DNA from: GCA-2733415 sp049609325
GTDB lineage: Bacteria > Bacteroidota > Bacteroidia > Flavobacteriales > Flavobacteriaceae
Reading direction: 5' to 3'
Length of the DNA stretch: 64,000 nucleotides
Assembly: GCA_049609325.1 (NCBI GenBank)
Contig: JBMYYK010000002.1
Span: forward strand, 1 to 64,000
In this document: positions 1-7,808 of the stretch, piece after piece
Position numbering within the stretch: position 1 is the stretch's first letter
How the letters are laid out: each line of letters begins with the position of its first letter
Program-made: the position numbers and the translations under genes
Notes under the pieces: model-generated
What the model was told of the DNA's origin: nothing
Seen by the model: the letters and a program-made list of their open reading frames with translations, nothing else
Database searches by the model: none

Positions 1-151
1 ATACCACCTTTATTCTCTAAATCACAAACTTTTTATGAAGTTATTTTTGAAAAAATTTACCATTACTTAACAATGAGAGAGTTGCGTAAAAAATAACGGA
101 CAATGAAATTATAAATAATATCTGAATTGACAAAATTTTGAGACAGAAAAA

Positions 152-823
152 CTAGTTGTTAATCCATTTATCTGATAATTCGTAGTAATCAAAATCGAGC
201 TTATGAGCTTGCCGTTCTAAAATTTGATCTAAAAAAGAGCGCATTAATATATCTTCAATATAATAATCTTCTTTATTGTTTTCTGGATTATATTCTTCTT
301 TTAAAGAAATATCAAACATGCTTGCTGTAGAATTATACCAAAATGCACGCCATCCGCTACGTAATTCTTTCACTAATTCAAAAGCTGTAACTCCTGTTTG
401 CCGATGAATCAACTTTATTAATATCTGACCTTCTGTACGAGTGAGCTTTTTCAATTTAGCAGAAAACTCTTCTTCTATGTACTTTTGAATACGTTTGGTG
501 TATTTTTTTTGTTTGCGTTTTCCTTTTATATGTTGCAAATTATCATTCAACTCGGTCAATTTTTCAGAAGCTAGTTTTGCATACGGATACACTTTTCGTG
601 TTTTTCGTCTTAAAATCAGGTATGCAATACGATCTTTATTATTTGAAAACTGAATTCTTTTCAAGACCATAACATCATCCAAATTAATCGCATCATTATA
701 CAAACTATCTCCTTTAATTAAAAACGCTTCTTTTTGAAGACTATCTTTATACTTTAAAGAGTCGTTTTGAGCAATTAGATTAGCAGATACTACTAAGATA
801 TACAGATACAAAATTTGTTTCAT
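152..823 (-). CDS. DUF4294 domain-containing protein, probably secreted
   Basis: This 223-residue protein begins with a hydrophobic signal peptide (about residues 1-18, ending near LIAQ), so it is probably exported to the periplasm. The rest is basic and charged, with an RRKTRKVYPYAK segment near residues 70-85 and a helical core to about residue 180, which I recognise as the DUF4294 family of Bacteroidota. The function of that family is unknown. The gene is divergent from the M42 peptidase gene, and a TAnnTTTG element lies about 37 bases upstream of the ATG. No catalytic motif is visible, so no activity is proposed. Confidence 0.8.
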   Translation of the reverse strand: MKQILYLYILVVSANLIAQNDSLKYKDSLQKEAFLIKGDSLYNDAINLDDVMVLKRIQFSNNKDRIAYLILRRKTRKVYPYAKLASEKLTELNDNLQHIKGKRKQKKYTKRIQKYIEEEFSAKLKKLTRTEGQILIKLIHRQTGVTAFELVKELRSGWRAFWYNSTASMFDISLKEEYNPENNKEDYYIEDILMRSFLDQILERQAHKLDFDYYELSDKWINN

Positions 824-859
824 TACTACTGTTTAAGGCTATAACAACTAAAACTATTC

Positions 860-867
860 CAAAACTA
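860..867 (-). promoter_or_regulatory. -7 promoter element (TAGTTTTG) of the DUF4294 gene
   Basis: On the minus strand this reads TAGTTTTG, an exact match to the Bacteroidota -7 consensus TAnnTTTG. Transcription would start near 853, leaving a leader of about 30 bases. A TTG lies 22 bases upstream (890-892), slightly beyond the usual -33 spacing. Confidence 0.45.
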
Positions 868-964
868 ATGAATAATATGAATTAAACTACAAAATGCTAT
901 CATTATATATGTGTTCAAATTCTCAAAAATAACTACATTAGTAGCAATTAAATTTTAAACAGAA

Positions 965-2053
965 ATGGCAAAAAAATCTATATTAAATAAAAAATCGCTG
1001 ACCTTTTTAGAGCAATACCTCAACAACGCTGCCCCTACAGGCTATGAATGGGAGGGACAAAAAATTTGGATGGATTATCTGAAACCTTATGTTGACGAAT
1101 TCATTACTGATACTTACGGAACTGCTGTGGGAGTCATTAATCCAGATGCAAAATTCAAAGTTGTTATTGAAGGACATGCCGATGAAATTTCATGGTATGT
1201 GAACTATATTTCTGATAACGGCTTAATTTATGTTATTAGAAATGGAGGAAGCGATCATCAAATTGCACCGAGTAAAATTGTAAACATACATACCAAAAAC
1301 GGTATCGTAAAAGGTGTTTTCGGCTGGCCAGCTATTCATACCAGAAACAAGGCTAAAGAAGAAGCTCCAAAACCAGATAACATCACTATAGATGTTGGCG
1401 CAAAAGACAAAGAAGAAGTAGAAAACATGGGAATCCATGTTGGTTGTGTTATAACTTACCCAGATGAATTCCACATCCTTAACAAAGATAAATTTGTTTG
1501 TCGCGCTTTAGACAATAGAATGGGAGGCTTTATGATTGCTGAAGTAGCTCGACTACTTAAAGAGAATAAAAAAACACTTCCTTTCGGATTGTACATTACC
1601 AACTCTGTTCAGGAAGAGATAGGACTCCGTGGTGCAGAAATGATTACACACACCATTAAACCAAACGTGGCTATTGTAACAGATGTAACACATGATACTA
1701 CTACTCCGATGATTGACAAAAAGAAAGAAGGTCATCTAGAATTAGGCTTAGGACCAGTAGTGGCTTACGCTCCTGCTGTACAACAAAAATTACGTGACTT
1801 AATTACAGATACTGCTGAAGACAAAAAGATTCCTTTTCAGCGTTCAGCACTATCAAGAGCAACAGGTACAGACACAGACGCCTTTGCCTATAGCAACGGC
1901 GGAGTGGCCTCGGCATTAATTTCTTTACCATTACGCTACATGCATACCACAGTTGAAATGGTGCATAGAGATGATGTAGAAAATGTCATTAAACTGATTT
2001 ATGAAACTCTTTTAAAAATTGAAGACGGCGAAACGTTTTCGTATTTTAAATAA
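965..2053 (+). CDS. M42 family metallopeptidase (glutamyl aminopeptidase-type)
   Basis: This is a 362-residue cytosolic aminopeptidase of the M42 family, whose members form large tetrahedral complexes that trim peptides from the N-terminus. The binuclear metal ligands and catalytic residues are visible: His71 in GHADEIS, Asp183 in ALDNRMGG, Glu217-Glu218 in QEEIG, Asp240 in VTDVTHD, and His327 in YMHTTVE. The length is normal for the family. The gene stands alone, with a strong terminator directly downstream. The family is clear, but substrate preference (Glu/Asp versus other residues) cannot be read from the sequence. Confidence 0.93.
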   Translation: MAKKSILNKKSLTFLEQYLNNAAPTGYEWEGQKIWMDYLKPYVDEFITDTYGTAVGVINPDAKFKVVIEGHADEISWYVNYISDNGLIYVIRNGGSDHQIAPSKIVNIHTKNGIVKGVFGWPAIHTRNKAKEEAPKPDNITIDVGAKDKEEVENMGIHVGCVITYPDEFHILNKDKFVCRALDNRMGGFMIAEVARLLKENKKTLPFGLYITNSVQEEIGLRGAEMITHTIKPNVAIVTDVTHDTTTPMIDKKKEGHLELGLGPVVAYAPAVQQKLRDLITDTAEDKKIPFQRSALSRATGTDTDAFAYSNGGVASALISLPLRYMHTTVEMVHRDDVENVIKLIYETLLKIEDGETFSYFK

Positions 2054-2066
2054 CAGCTTCAAACAA

Positions 2067-2098
2067 AAAAGCCTTTCTGTGTGCAGAAAGGCTTTTTT
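2067..2098. terminator. Bidirectional intrinsic terminator
   Basis: A perfect 9-bp stem (2071-2079 with 2084-2092, loop TGTG) is flanked by an A-run on one side and a T-run on the other. It can therefore end transcription of both the M42 peptidase gene and the convergent T9SS protein gene. Confidence 0.85.
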
Positions 2099-2125
2099 AT
2101 TTAAAAACTTTTGAATAACTCCAAC

Positions 2126-4888
2126 TTAATCTACTATCATCTTTTTAGTATCAATTTTCTTACCATCAAGATACAAGGTATAATAATACATACCTGAAGC
2201 ATAATTAGAAGCATCTATTTTTACTTCACCTTCTCCTTTTTGAGTAATTGTAATCCTATCTACTATTTGCCCAAGATTATTACTAAACACTATATCAGCT
2301 TGATCAGTATTATGAGGTACATAATATCCAATTGCAGAAGTTGCATCGAATGGATTTGGAATATTTTGTTCTAAAACTGGTCGCATAGTAATTATTTCCT
2401 CATCACCTATTTCAAGAACATTACAAGCACAAGCCTCTAATACTGTCACTCTATTTTCTAAATCAGCTATTAGTGGTGAAATATCTACAGAAACTGAACT
2501 TCCGTTTTCTATGTCTATTTGAATAATCGACCCTGTTAATGTTGCAGAAGTTAAATCTTGAGAATCTGTATTTACATATCCTGATAAATCAACTGTGTTA
2601 CTTCCTCCAGAAATACTTAATGTATTACTTGATAATGATAATTCTTGATTATCTGTCCCAACTCCATCTTGTAAAGACGATAAATCTACACCTGTTCCGT
2701 TATCGATATTTAAAGTTGACCCTGATAATGATAAGTTTTGTGCATCTGTATTATCTAAATATCCAGACAAATCAACTGTATTTACTCCTCCAGAAATACT
2801 CAAAGTATTAGTTGCTAATGCTAACTCTTGACTATCAGTACCTGTTCCATCTTGTAAAGACGATAAATCTACACCTGTTCCGTTATCGATATTTAATGTT
2901 GACCCTGATAATGATAAGTTTTGCGCATCTGTATTATCTAAATATCCAGACAAATCAACTGTAGATGCATTACCTGTAATACTCAATGTATTAGTTAACA
3001 ATGATATAGCTTGCGCATCAGTTCCTGTTCCGTCTTGTAACACAGATAAATCAACCGTAGTTGCATCATTCGTTAAGCTTAACGTTGTACCCGACAATGA
3101 TAAATCTTGTGCATCTGTATTATCCAAATACCCAGATAAATCAACTGTTTGTGTTGCAACGCCATCAGCCTCTAAAGATAATTCTAAATTATCGCCATTT
3201 AACTGAAACACATCAATCGTTTGGTCATCTGTATCAATTGTGGCACTTAACCATTGTGTTCCATCCCATACATAAACCGCCTTATCTTCTGTATCATACA
3301 CCAACATTCCGTGTTCTGCAGCAGTTAATGCACTTCCTAAAGTTGTTCTTAAAGCTGTAGTCATTCGATTTAATAGCAACCCTTTATTTACATCGTCTAA
3401 TGTAAGTGATGCTAAGGCATTAGGAGTATCAGTTCCTATACCTACACTTAACGGATTTGTTGCGCCACCAAGAACCATCGTATTATCAACAGCAGCACTT
3501 GCAGCATTACCAATAGCTACAGAGTTAAATGCACTAGTTGTGGCATTATATCCAATTGCTATATTATTTGTAGCATCCGGATCACCTCCTGTATTGTCAA
3601 TCAAATCCATTGAGTTTGCACCATAACCAATCACGATTGCACCTTCGTTTTCAACAATTGTATTTGCTCCTAATCCTACTGATTGTGCTTTACTAATATT
3701 TGCCAATCTCCCAATTGCCACGGCATGATCTTCTGTGATAGCCACATCCTTTCCTATCGCAATTGAGTAATCTGCATTGTTAGTTAAATCTGATCGATGA
3801 CCAATTCCGATACCTCCTGTTGCACCATCTAATTGTGCAAAAACTCCTATTGCGATACCATATTGCCCATCAACTTTTGTTTCATAACCTAACATAGTTA
3901 CATCATTATTTCCTACATCGGCATTAGCTCCAATAAATGTAGTTCTACTTCTATTTGTATGCGTTCCAGCTCCATATCCATATTCCCACCCAGTTGCTGG
4001 CTCTCCTGAATTACCAAAATCAGCAAAAGCCCCCATACCAACATTATCTTCTCCTTGTCTATTAGATGAACCTGTAGTAATCCCTACATAAGTATTTCTG
4101 TTTGCGTTACTTGTACCATTTGTACGGTTATTATCCCATCCTGCATAGGCCCCAACAAATGTATTATAATCAGCATGTTCAGTTGCCGCACCTGCTCCTT
4201 GACCTATCATGGTATTTCCATTACCAACTCCAATATCTGTACCAGCTGAATCACCTAAAGTTGTATTTCTACCACCAGTAGTAACGTCATAACCTGCATC
4301 ACTACCAACAAACACATTTCTATACCCTGTAGTTATTTTTGAACCAGCCGCTGAACCTATTGCAGTATTATCAGAACCTGTTGTAGGATTACCAAGATTT
4401 GCAGCTGTAGATGTAGAATATATATATTCTGAAGTATTACCAGCCTGAGCACCTATAAATGTATTGTCATCACCTGTTGTTACACGAGACCCTGCTCTTT
4501 CCCCAATGAAAGTGTTATCTGAACCTAATGTATTATAAAAACCGGCAGCATTACCTATAAAAGTATTGTCAGTATCTGTATTATGATATCCAGCTCTAAA
4601 ACCAATCATGGTATTATCATTCCCATTGTCATCTGTATAACCGGCTTCATAACCTATATACACTCCTTCTGTTCCTGTAGTGATATTATGACCTGCTTTA
4701 TATCCTAAAGCAGTATTCATACTCCCTGAAGATAAAGCAGTTAATGTAGAATCTCCATAAGCAGTGTTATAATCTCCAGTTGTAATGGAAACCCCAGATC
4801 CTGTTCCCTGAGATTCATTCATAGTTTGACCAAATGCAACTATAACCCCTCCTAACAAACTGAGTAGTAATGTAATTTTTTTGCGCAT
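2126..4888 (-). CDS. Large T9SS-exported surface protein with YadA-like head repeats
   Basis: The protein is 920 residues from the ATG at 4888. An upstream in-frame TTG (4906) lies inside the -7 promoter element and is rejected as a start. A signal peptide (about residues 1-21) is followed by many 20-25-residue repeats of the type NTFIGxxAG and then by YadA-head-like repeats (SIAIGKD, AVAIGRLA, GAIVIGYGA). Next come a segment of the LVYDTEDKAVYVWDGTQW type found in Bacteroidota fibre-like proteins, three copies of a roughly 61-residue repeat, and a coiled-coil-like stretch (LIADLENRVTVLEACAC). The C-terminus has the features of a type A T9SS sorting domain (LEQNIPNPFD, GMYYYTLYLDGKKI). I infer an outer-membrane-attached fibrous adhesin or sheath protein; no enzyme domain is visible. 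Confidence 0.85.
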   Translation of the reverse strand: MRKKITLLLSLLGGVIVAFGQTMNESQGTGSGVSITTGDYNTAYGDSTLTALSSGSMNTALGYKAGHNITTGTEGVYIGYEAGYTDDNGNDNTMIGFRAGYHNTDTDNTFIGNAAGFYNTLGSDNTFIGERAGSRVTTGDDNTFIGAQAGNTSEYIYSTSTAANLGNPTTGSDNTAIGSAAGSKITTGYRNVFVGSDAGYDVTTGGRNTTLGDSAGTDIGVGNGNTMIGQGAGAATEHADYNTFVGAYAGWDNNRTNGTSNANRNTYVGITTGSSNRQGEDNVGMGAFADFGNSGEPATGWEYGYGAGTHTNRSRTTFIGANADVGNNDVTMLGYETKVDGQYGIAIGVFAQLDGATGGIGIGHRSDLTNNADYSIAIGKDVAITEDHAVAIGRLANISKAQSVGLGANTIVENEGAIVIGYGANSMDLIDNTGGDPDATNNIAIGYNATTSAFNSVAIGNAASAAVDNTMVLGGATNPLSVGIGTDTPNALASLTLDDVNKGLLLNRMTTALRTTLGSALTAAEHGMLVYDTEDKAVYVWDGTQWLSATIDTDDQTIDVFQLNGDNLELSLEADGVATQTVDLSGYLDNTDAQDLSLSGTTLSLTNDATTVDLSVLQDGTGTDAQAISLLTNTLSITGNASTVDLSGYLDNTDAQNLSLSGSTLNIDNGTGVDLSSLQDGTGTDSQELALATNTLSISGGVNTVDLSGYLDNTDAQNLSLSGSTLNIDNGTGVDLSSLQDGVGTDNQELSLSSNTLSISGGSNTVDLSGYVNTDSQDLTSATLTGSIIQIDIENGSSVSVDISPLIADLENRVTVLEACACNVLEIGDEEIITMRPVLEQNIPNPFDATSAIGYYVPHNTDQADIVFSNNLGQIVDRITITQKGEGEVKIDASNYASGMYYYTLYLDGKKIDTKKMIVD
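2570..3118 (-). repeat. Three tandem copies of a 180-186 bp coding repeat
   Basis: Within the T9SS surface protein, three consecutive units start with TDAQ(N/D)LSLSG and end with VDLSGY(L/V). They are 62, 61 and 60 residues long (coding order 3118-2933, 2932-2750, 2749-2570). The second and third copies are nearly identical in DNA over more than 80 bases, for example around 2671-2750 and 2854-2933. This suggests recent duplication or homogenisation and makes copy-number change by recombination possible. Confidence 0.85.
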
Positions 4889-4903
4889 ATCTAATTTTTT
4901 TCG

Positions 4904-4936
4904 CAAAACTACATTTTTAAATCATAAGTTCAACAA
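4904..4936 (-). promoter_or_regulatory. Bacteroidota-type promoter of the T9SS surface protein gene
   Basis: On the minus strand, TTG (within TTGTTG, 4936-4931) is followed by 19 bases and TAGTTTTG (4911-4904). This matches the Bacteroidota -33/-7 architecture in sequence and spacing. It overlaps the last codons of the upstream TPR gene. A transcription start near 4897 rules out the TTG codon at 4906 as the translation start and favours the ATG at 4888. Confidence 0.6.
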
Positions 4937-7015
4937 CTTATTCCTCTCTTTTATTGCTGGATAAAAACTTGGATTCAAATTTAGACATTTATCAAACTCA
5001 ATTAATGCATCCTTATTTTTTTGAGTAAGTTTAAACAACAATCCTTTATTGAAATAAATTAAATGATTGTTTGGATTTATTTTTTTTGCCAATTCAAAAT
5101 TTAAACCTGCCTCATGATATTGCTTTAAATTCATATATATAATCCCCATATTGATATACGCATCTATTTGATAGTTATCTAATAACACTGCTTTTCTATA
5201 GTCTTTTAGAGCTTCTTTCACATTTCCTTTATCAAACCATAAATTACCTCTATTTGTATGCGCAGCTCCCATTGACGGGTCAAGCTCTAAGGCTTTTGTG
5301 AAATCTTTAAATGCGTCATTAACATTATTTTCAAACAAATATAATTCACCTCTTAAATAATATGATGGCGCAAAGCCTTCATTCAATTCAATAGACTTTA
5401 AAACATCTATTAATGCTTCGTGAAATCGATTAGTTTGCTTATAATACAAAGCTCTATTATAAAATCCTAAGTGATTCTTAGGGTTTAATTTTATAACTTT
5501 AGTGAAATCAATTATTGCTAAATCTTTGCGCTCCAACTCTCCGTAAAGAATACCTCTATTTAAATAACTTGACACAAAATCTGGTGCGAGTTGAACAACT
5601 TGATTTAAATCGTTTATTGCTAATTGCTTCTTGCCAATTCCATTATACGCAAAGGATCTATTGTAATAATTAGCGTAATACCTTGGATTAATATCAATTG
5701 CTTTACTTGCATCATCAATTGCTTTTATATAGCTCTGTTTTGAAATTCTATATTCTGCCCTATTCATATATCCCATAAAGTCATTAGGGTATTGCTCTAT
5801 GACATTTGTCCATAATGTCTCTCCATTTTTAAATGTCTTCGAATATTGAAAAGTAATTATCCCAAGAATAACAATATAGACAGACACACCATAACCTATT
5901 ATTTTTCTATATTTTGTATAGTTTTTATATAATGCCACACACCCCATAGAAAACACATATAACAAACCAAAATATGGTAGATAGGTATACCTATCTGCAG
6001 TTACAGCTGTGCCAAATGGTAACACTTGAATTACTGGAATTAAAGTGATAAAGAAAAACCCGAACCCGAATACTAAAGTTCTGTTTTTTCTCAATCTAGT
6101 CATCAACCACAAAAACAAGGTAAGAACAGGAATAGCAGACGCGTAATAAAACCATGGATTTGCTTCTCCTAACTTACTCACGTATGGATGGTATGCGCTT
6201 AAGTTAAATGGTATAATTGCTTTTAGCAGATAAGTAAAATACCCATAAAATCCTACAGACAATGAATCAATTAATGTCGTAAATTGTCGATCCTCCATTG
6301 CTCCTCCAGCAGATTGCATTTTTATAGAGAGTATCACAAAAATAACACTCAATAGTAAAAAAGGGAGTTTCTCTACAATCAGTTTTGCATTAAGTTTTCT
6401 GATTTTCAAATAATCCATTAAAAACAAAACTATAGGTAGTATTACCGCTGTACCTTTAGATAATAATGATAATACAAAAAGGGACAAGCAAGCAACATAA
6501 TAATAATGCTTAGGGTATTTTGATTCCTTATGAATATAAAAATAATATGCAATCAATGCCCCAATAAAAAATATAGTATATAATAAATCTTTACGTGCAG
6601 AAATCCAACCAACAACCTCAACATGCATAGGATGTATTCCGAACAACACTGCAGTTATAAAAGCAATAATCAGATTTCTACTTAATAGCTTGGCAAAATA
6701 AAATACCAAACTCACTACAAACAAATGCAACAACAAATTAAAAAAATGAAAAACAGCAGGATTCAAGCCATCAATAGCATAATCTAAAGCCCATGACATT
6801 AGTGTTAAAGGTGCATACGTACTAACAACTTCTGGAGTAGTAAATATATTTTTGATTCCTCTAAATGAAAAATCTTTTATTAAATCATTATTTATCACAT
6901 ATGCCGTATCATCCCAATTTAAAAAATTATTAAACAAATTTGGGCTTAAAAATACTATGGCAATTATCAAAGATAATAATAGATAAAAATGTTTCTTTTG
7001 ATATAGTTTGTTCAT
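4922..7015 (-). CDS. TMTC-like polytopic membrane protein with C-terminal TPR repeats
   Basis: This 697-residue protein has two halves. Residues 1 to about 405 hold roughly ten hydrophobic membrane segments. The first external loop carries NWDD, and a later loop carries HPMHVEVVGWISARKDLLY; both resemble the GT-C type glycosyltransferase fold of TMTC/DUF1736 proteins. Residues from about 410 to the end form around eight tetratricopeptide repeats (for example INPRYYANYYNRSFAYNGIG). Related proteins in eukaryotes are O-mannosyltransferases, but here the activity is inferred only. A divergent GT2 gene of the dolichol-phosphate-sugar synthase type starts 42 bases away. That would fit a lipid-linked sugar donor feeding this enzyme, which is a hypothesis. 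Confidence 0.8.
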   Translation of the reverse strand: MNKLYQKKHFYLLLSLIIAIVFLSPNLFNNFLNWDDTAYVINNDLIKDFSFRGIKNIFTTPEVVSTYAPLTLMSWALDYAIDGLNPAVFHFFNLLLHLFVVSLVFYFAKLLSRNLIIAFITAVLFGIHPMHVEVVGWISARKDLLYTIFFIGALIAYYFYIHKESKYPKHYYYVACLSLFVLSLLSKGTAVILPIVLFLMDYLKIRKLNAKLIVEKLPFLLLSVIFVILSIKMQSAGGAMEDRQFTTLIDSLSVGFYGYFTYLLKAIIPFNLSAYHPYVSKLGEANPWFYYASAIPVLTLFLWLMTRLRKNRTLVFGFGFFFITLIPVIQVLPFGTAVTADRYTYLPYFGLLYVFSMGCVALYKNYTKYRKIIGYGVSVYIVILGIITFQYSKTFKNGETLWTNVIEQYPNDFMGYMNRAEYRISKQSYIKAIDDASKAIDINPRYYANYYNRSFAYNGIGKKQLAINDLNQVVQLAPDFVSSYLNRGILYGELERKDLAIIDFTKVIKLNPKNHLGFYNRALYYKQTNRFHEALIDVLKSIELNEGFAPSYYLRGELYLFENNVNDAFKDFTKALELDPSMGAAHTNRGNLWFDKGNVKEALKDYRKAVLLDNYQIDAYINMGIIYMNLKQYHEAGLNFELAKKINPNNHLIYFNKGLLFKLTQKNKDALIEFDKCLNLNPSFYPAIKERNKLLNL

Positions 7016-7057
7016 GTCTCAGAAATAGAATAGTTTCGAATATTAAAACTTTATTCT

Positions 7058-7798
7058 GTGATCAAAAGTAAGAAAATAATTGTTGTTTTACCTGCTTATA
7101 ATGCATCAAGTACATTAACGAAAACTTACCGAGAGATTCCCTTTGACATTGTAGATGATGTTGTATTGGTAGATGACAATAGTAATGATAATACAGTAAC
7201 AATTGCTACAGAACTAGGCATTAAACACATTATAAAACATCAAAACAACAAAGGGTACGGTGGTAACCAAAAGAGTTGTTATGACAAAGCATTATCATTA
7301 AATGCAGATATCATTATAATGCTGCATCCTGACTATCAGTACACACCTAAACTAATTCACTCTATGGCTTACCTAATAGCTAATGATGTATATCAAGTCG
7401 TTATTGGTTCTCGTATTTTAGGTAATGGTGCTTTTAAAGGAGGGATGCCATTGTACAAATATATTTCAAATCGTTTTTTAACTTTATTTCAAAATATTAT
7501 AATCGGACAAAAACTATCCGAATATCATAGTGGTTATCGTGCTTTTTCTGCAGAATCCTTAAAAGCAATTAACTTAGAATACAATTCGGATGATTTTATT
7601 TTTGACAACCAAATGCTTTGTCAACTTTTTAACAAAGGGTATGATATTGCAGAAATTACTTGTCCGACTAAATACACTCCGGAAAGTTCATCTATAAATT
7701 TTAGCAGAAGTGTAACTTATGGTATTGGTGTGCTTAAAACTTCTATTCAGTATTTTTTGCATCAGAAAAACATTCTAAAATGCAATTTATTTCAATAG
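7058..7798 (+). CDS. Family 2 glycosyltransferase, DPM/DPG-synthase-like
   Basis: This 246-residue protein has a single GT2 (GT-A fold) catalytic domain over about residues 5-170. Visible motifs are VVLPAYNAS at the N-terminus, the metal/nucleotide acidic motif VLVDDNSNDNT, and MLHPDYQYTP, which matches the DxQ motif of the dolichol-phosphate mannose or glucose synthase-like subgroup. There is no clear C-terminal membrane domain, so it resembles the soluble forms that make a polyprenyl-phosphate-linked sugar. The start is GTG at 7058. The sugar and acceptor are unknown; the divergent TMTC-like neighbour is a candidate user of the product. Confidence 0.85.
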   Translation: MIKSKKIIVVLPAYNASSTLTKTYREIPFDIVDDVVLVDDNSNDNTVTIATELGIKHIIKHQNNKGYGGNQKSCYDKALSLNADIIIMLHPDYQYTPKLIHSMAYLIANDVYQVVIGSRILGNGAFKGGMPLYKYISNRFLTLFQNIIIGQKLSEYHSGYRAFSAESLKAINLEYNSDDFIFDNQMLCQLFNKGYDIAEITCPTKYTPESSSINFSRSVTYGIGVLKTSIQYFLHQKNILKCNLFQ

Positions 7799-7808
7799 AA
7801 AAAGTGTC

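Noticed and set aside
1..151. Possible gene fragment at the left edge
   Set aside because: No open frame with recognisable protein character; it reads as AT-rich intergenic DNA downstream of the DUF4294 gene.
2539..3360. Plus-strand open frames opposite the T9SS surface protein repeats
   Set aside because: Their repetitive, Leu/His/Tyr-rich translations simply mirror the coding repeats on the minus strand, with no domain or start context.
4889..4906. TTG start for the T9SS surface protein
   Set aside because: The codon overlaps the -7 promoter element, upstream of the expected transcription start; the ATG at 4888 is better.
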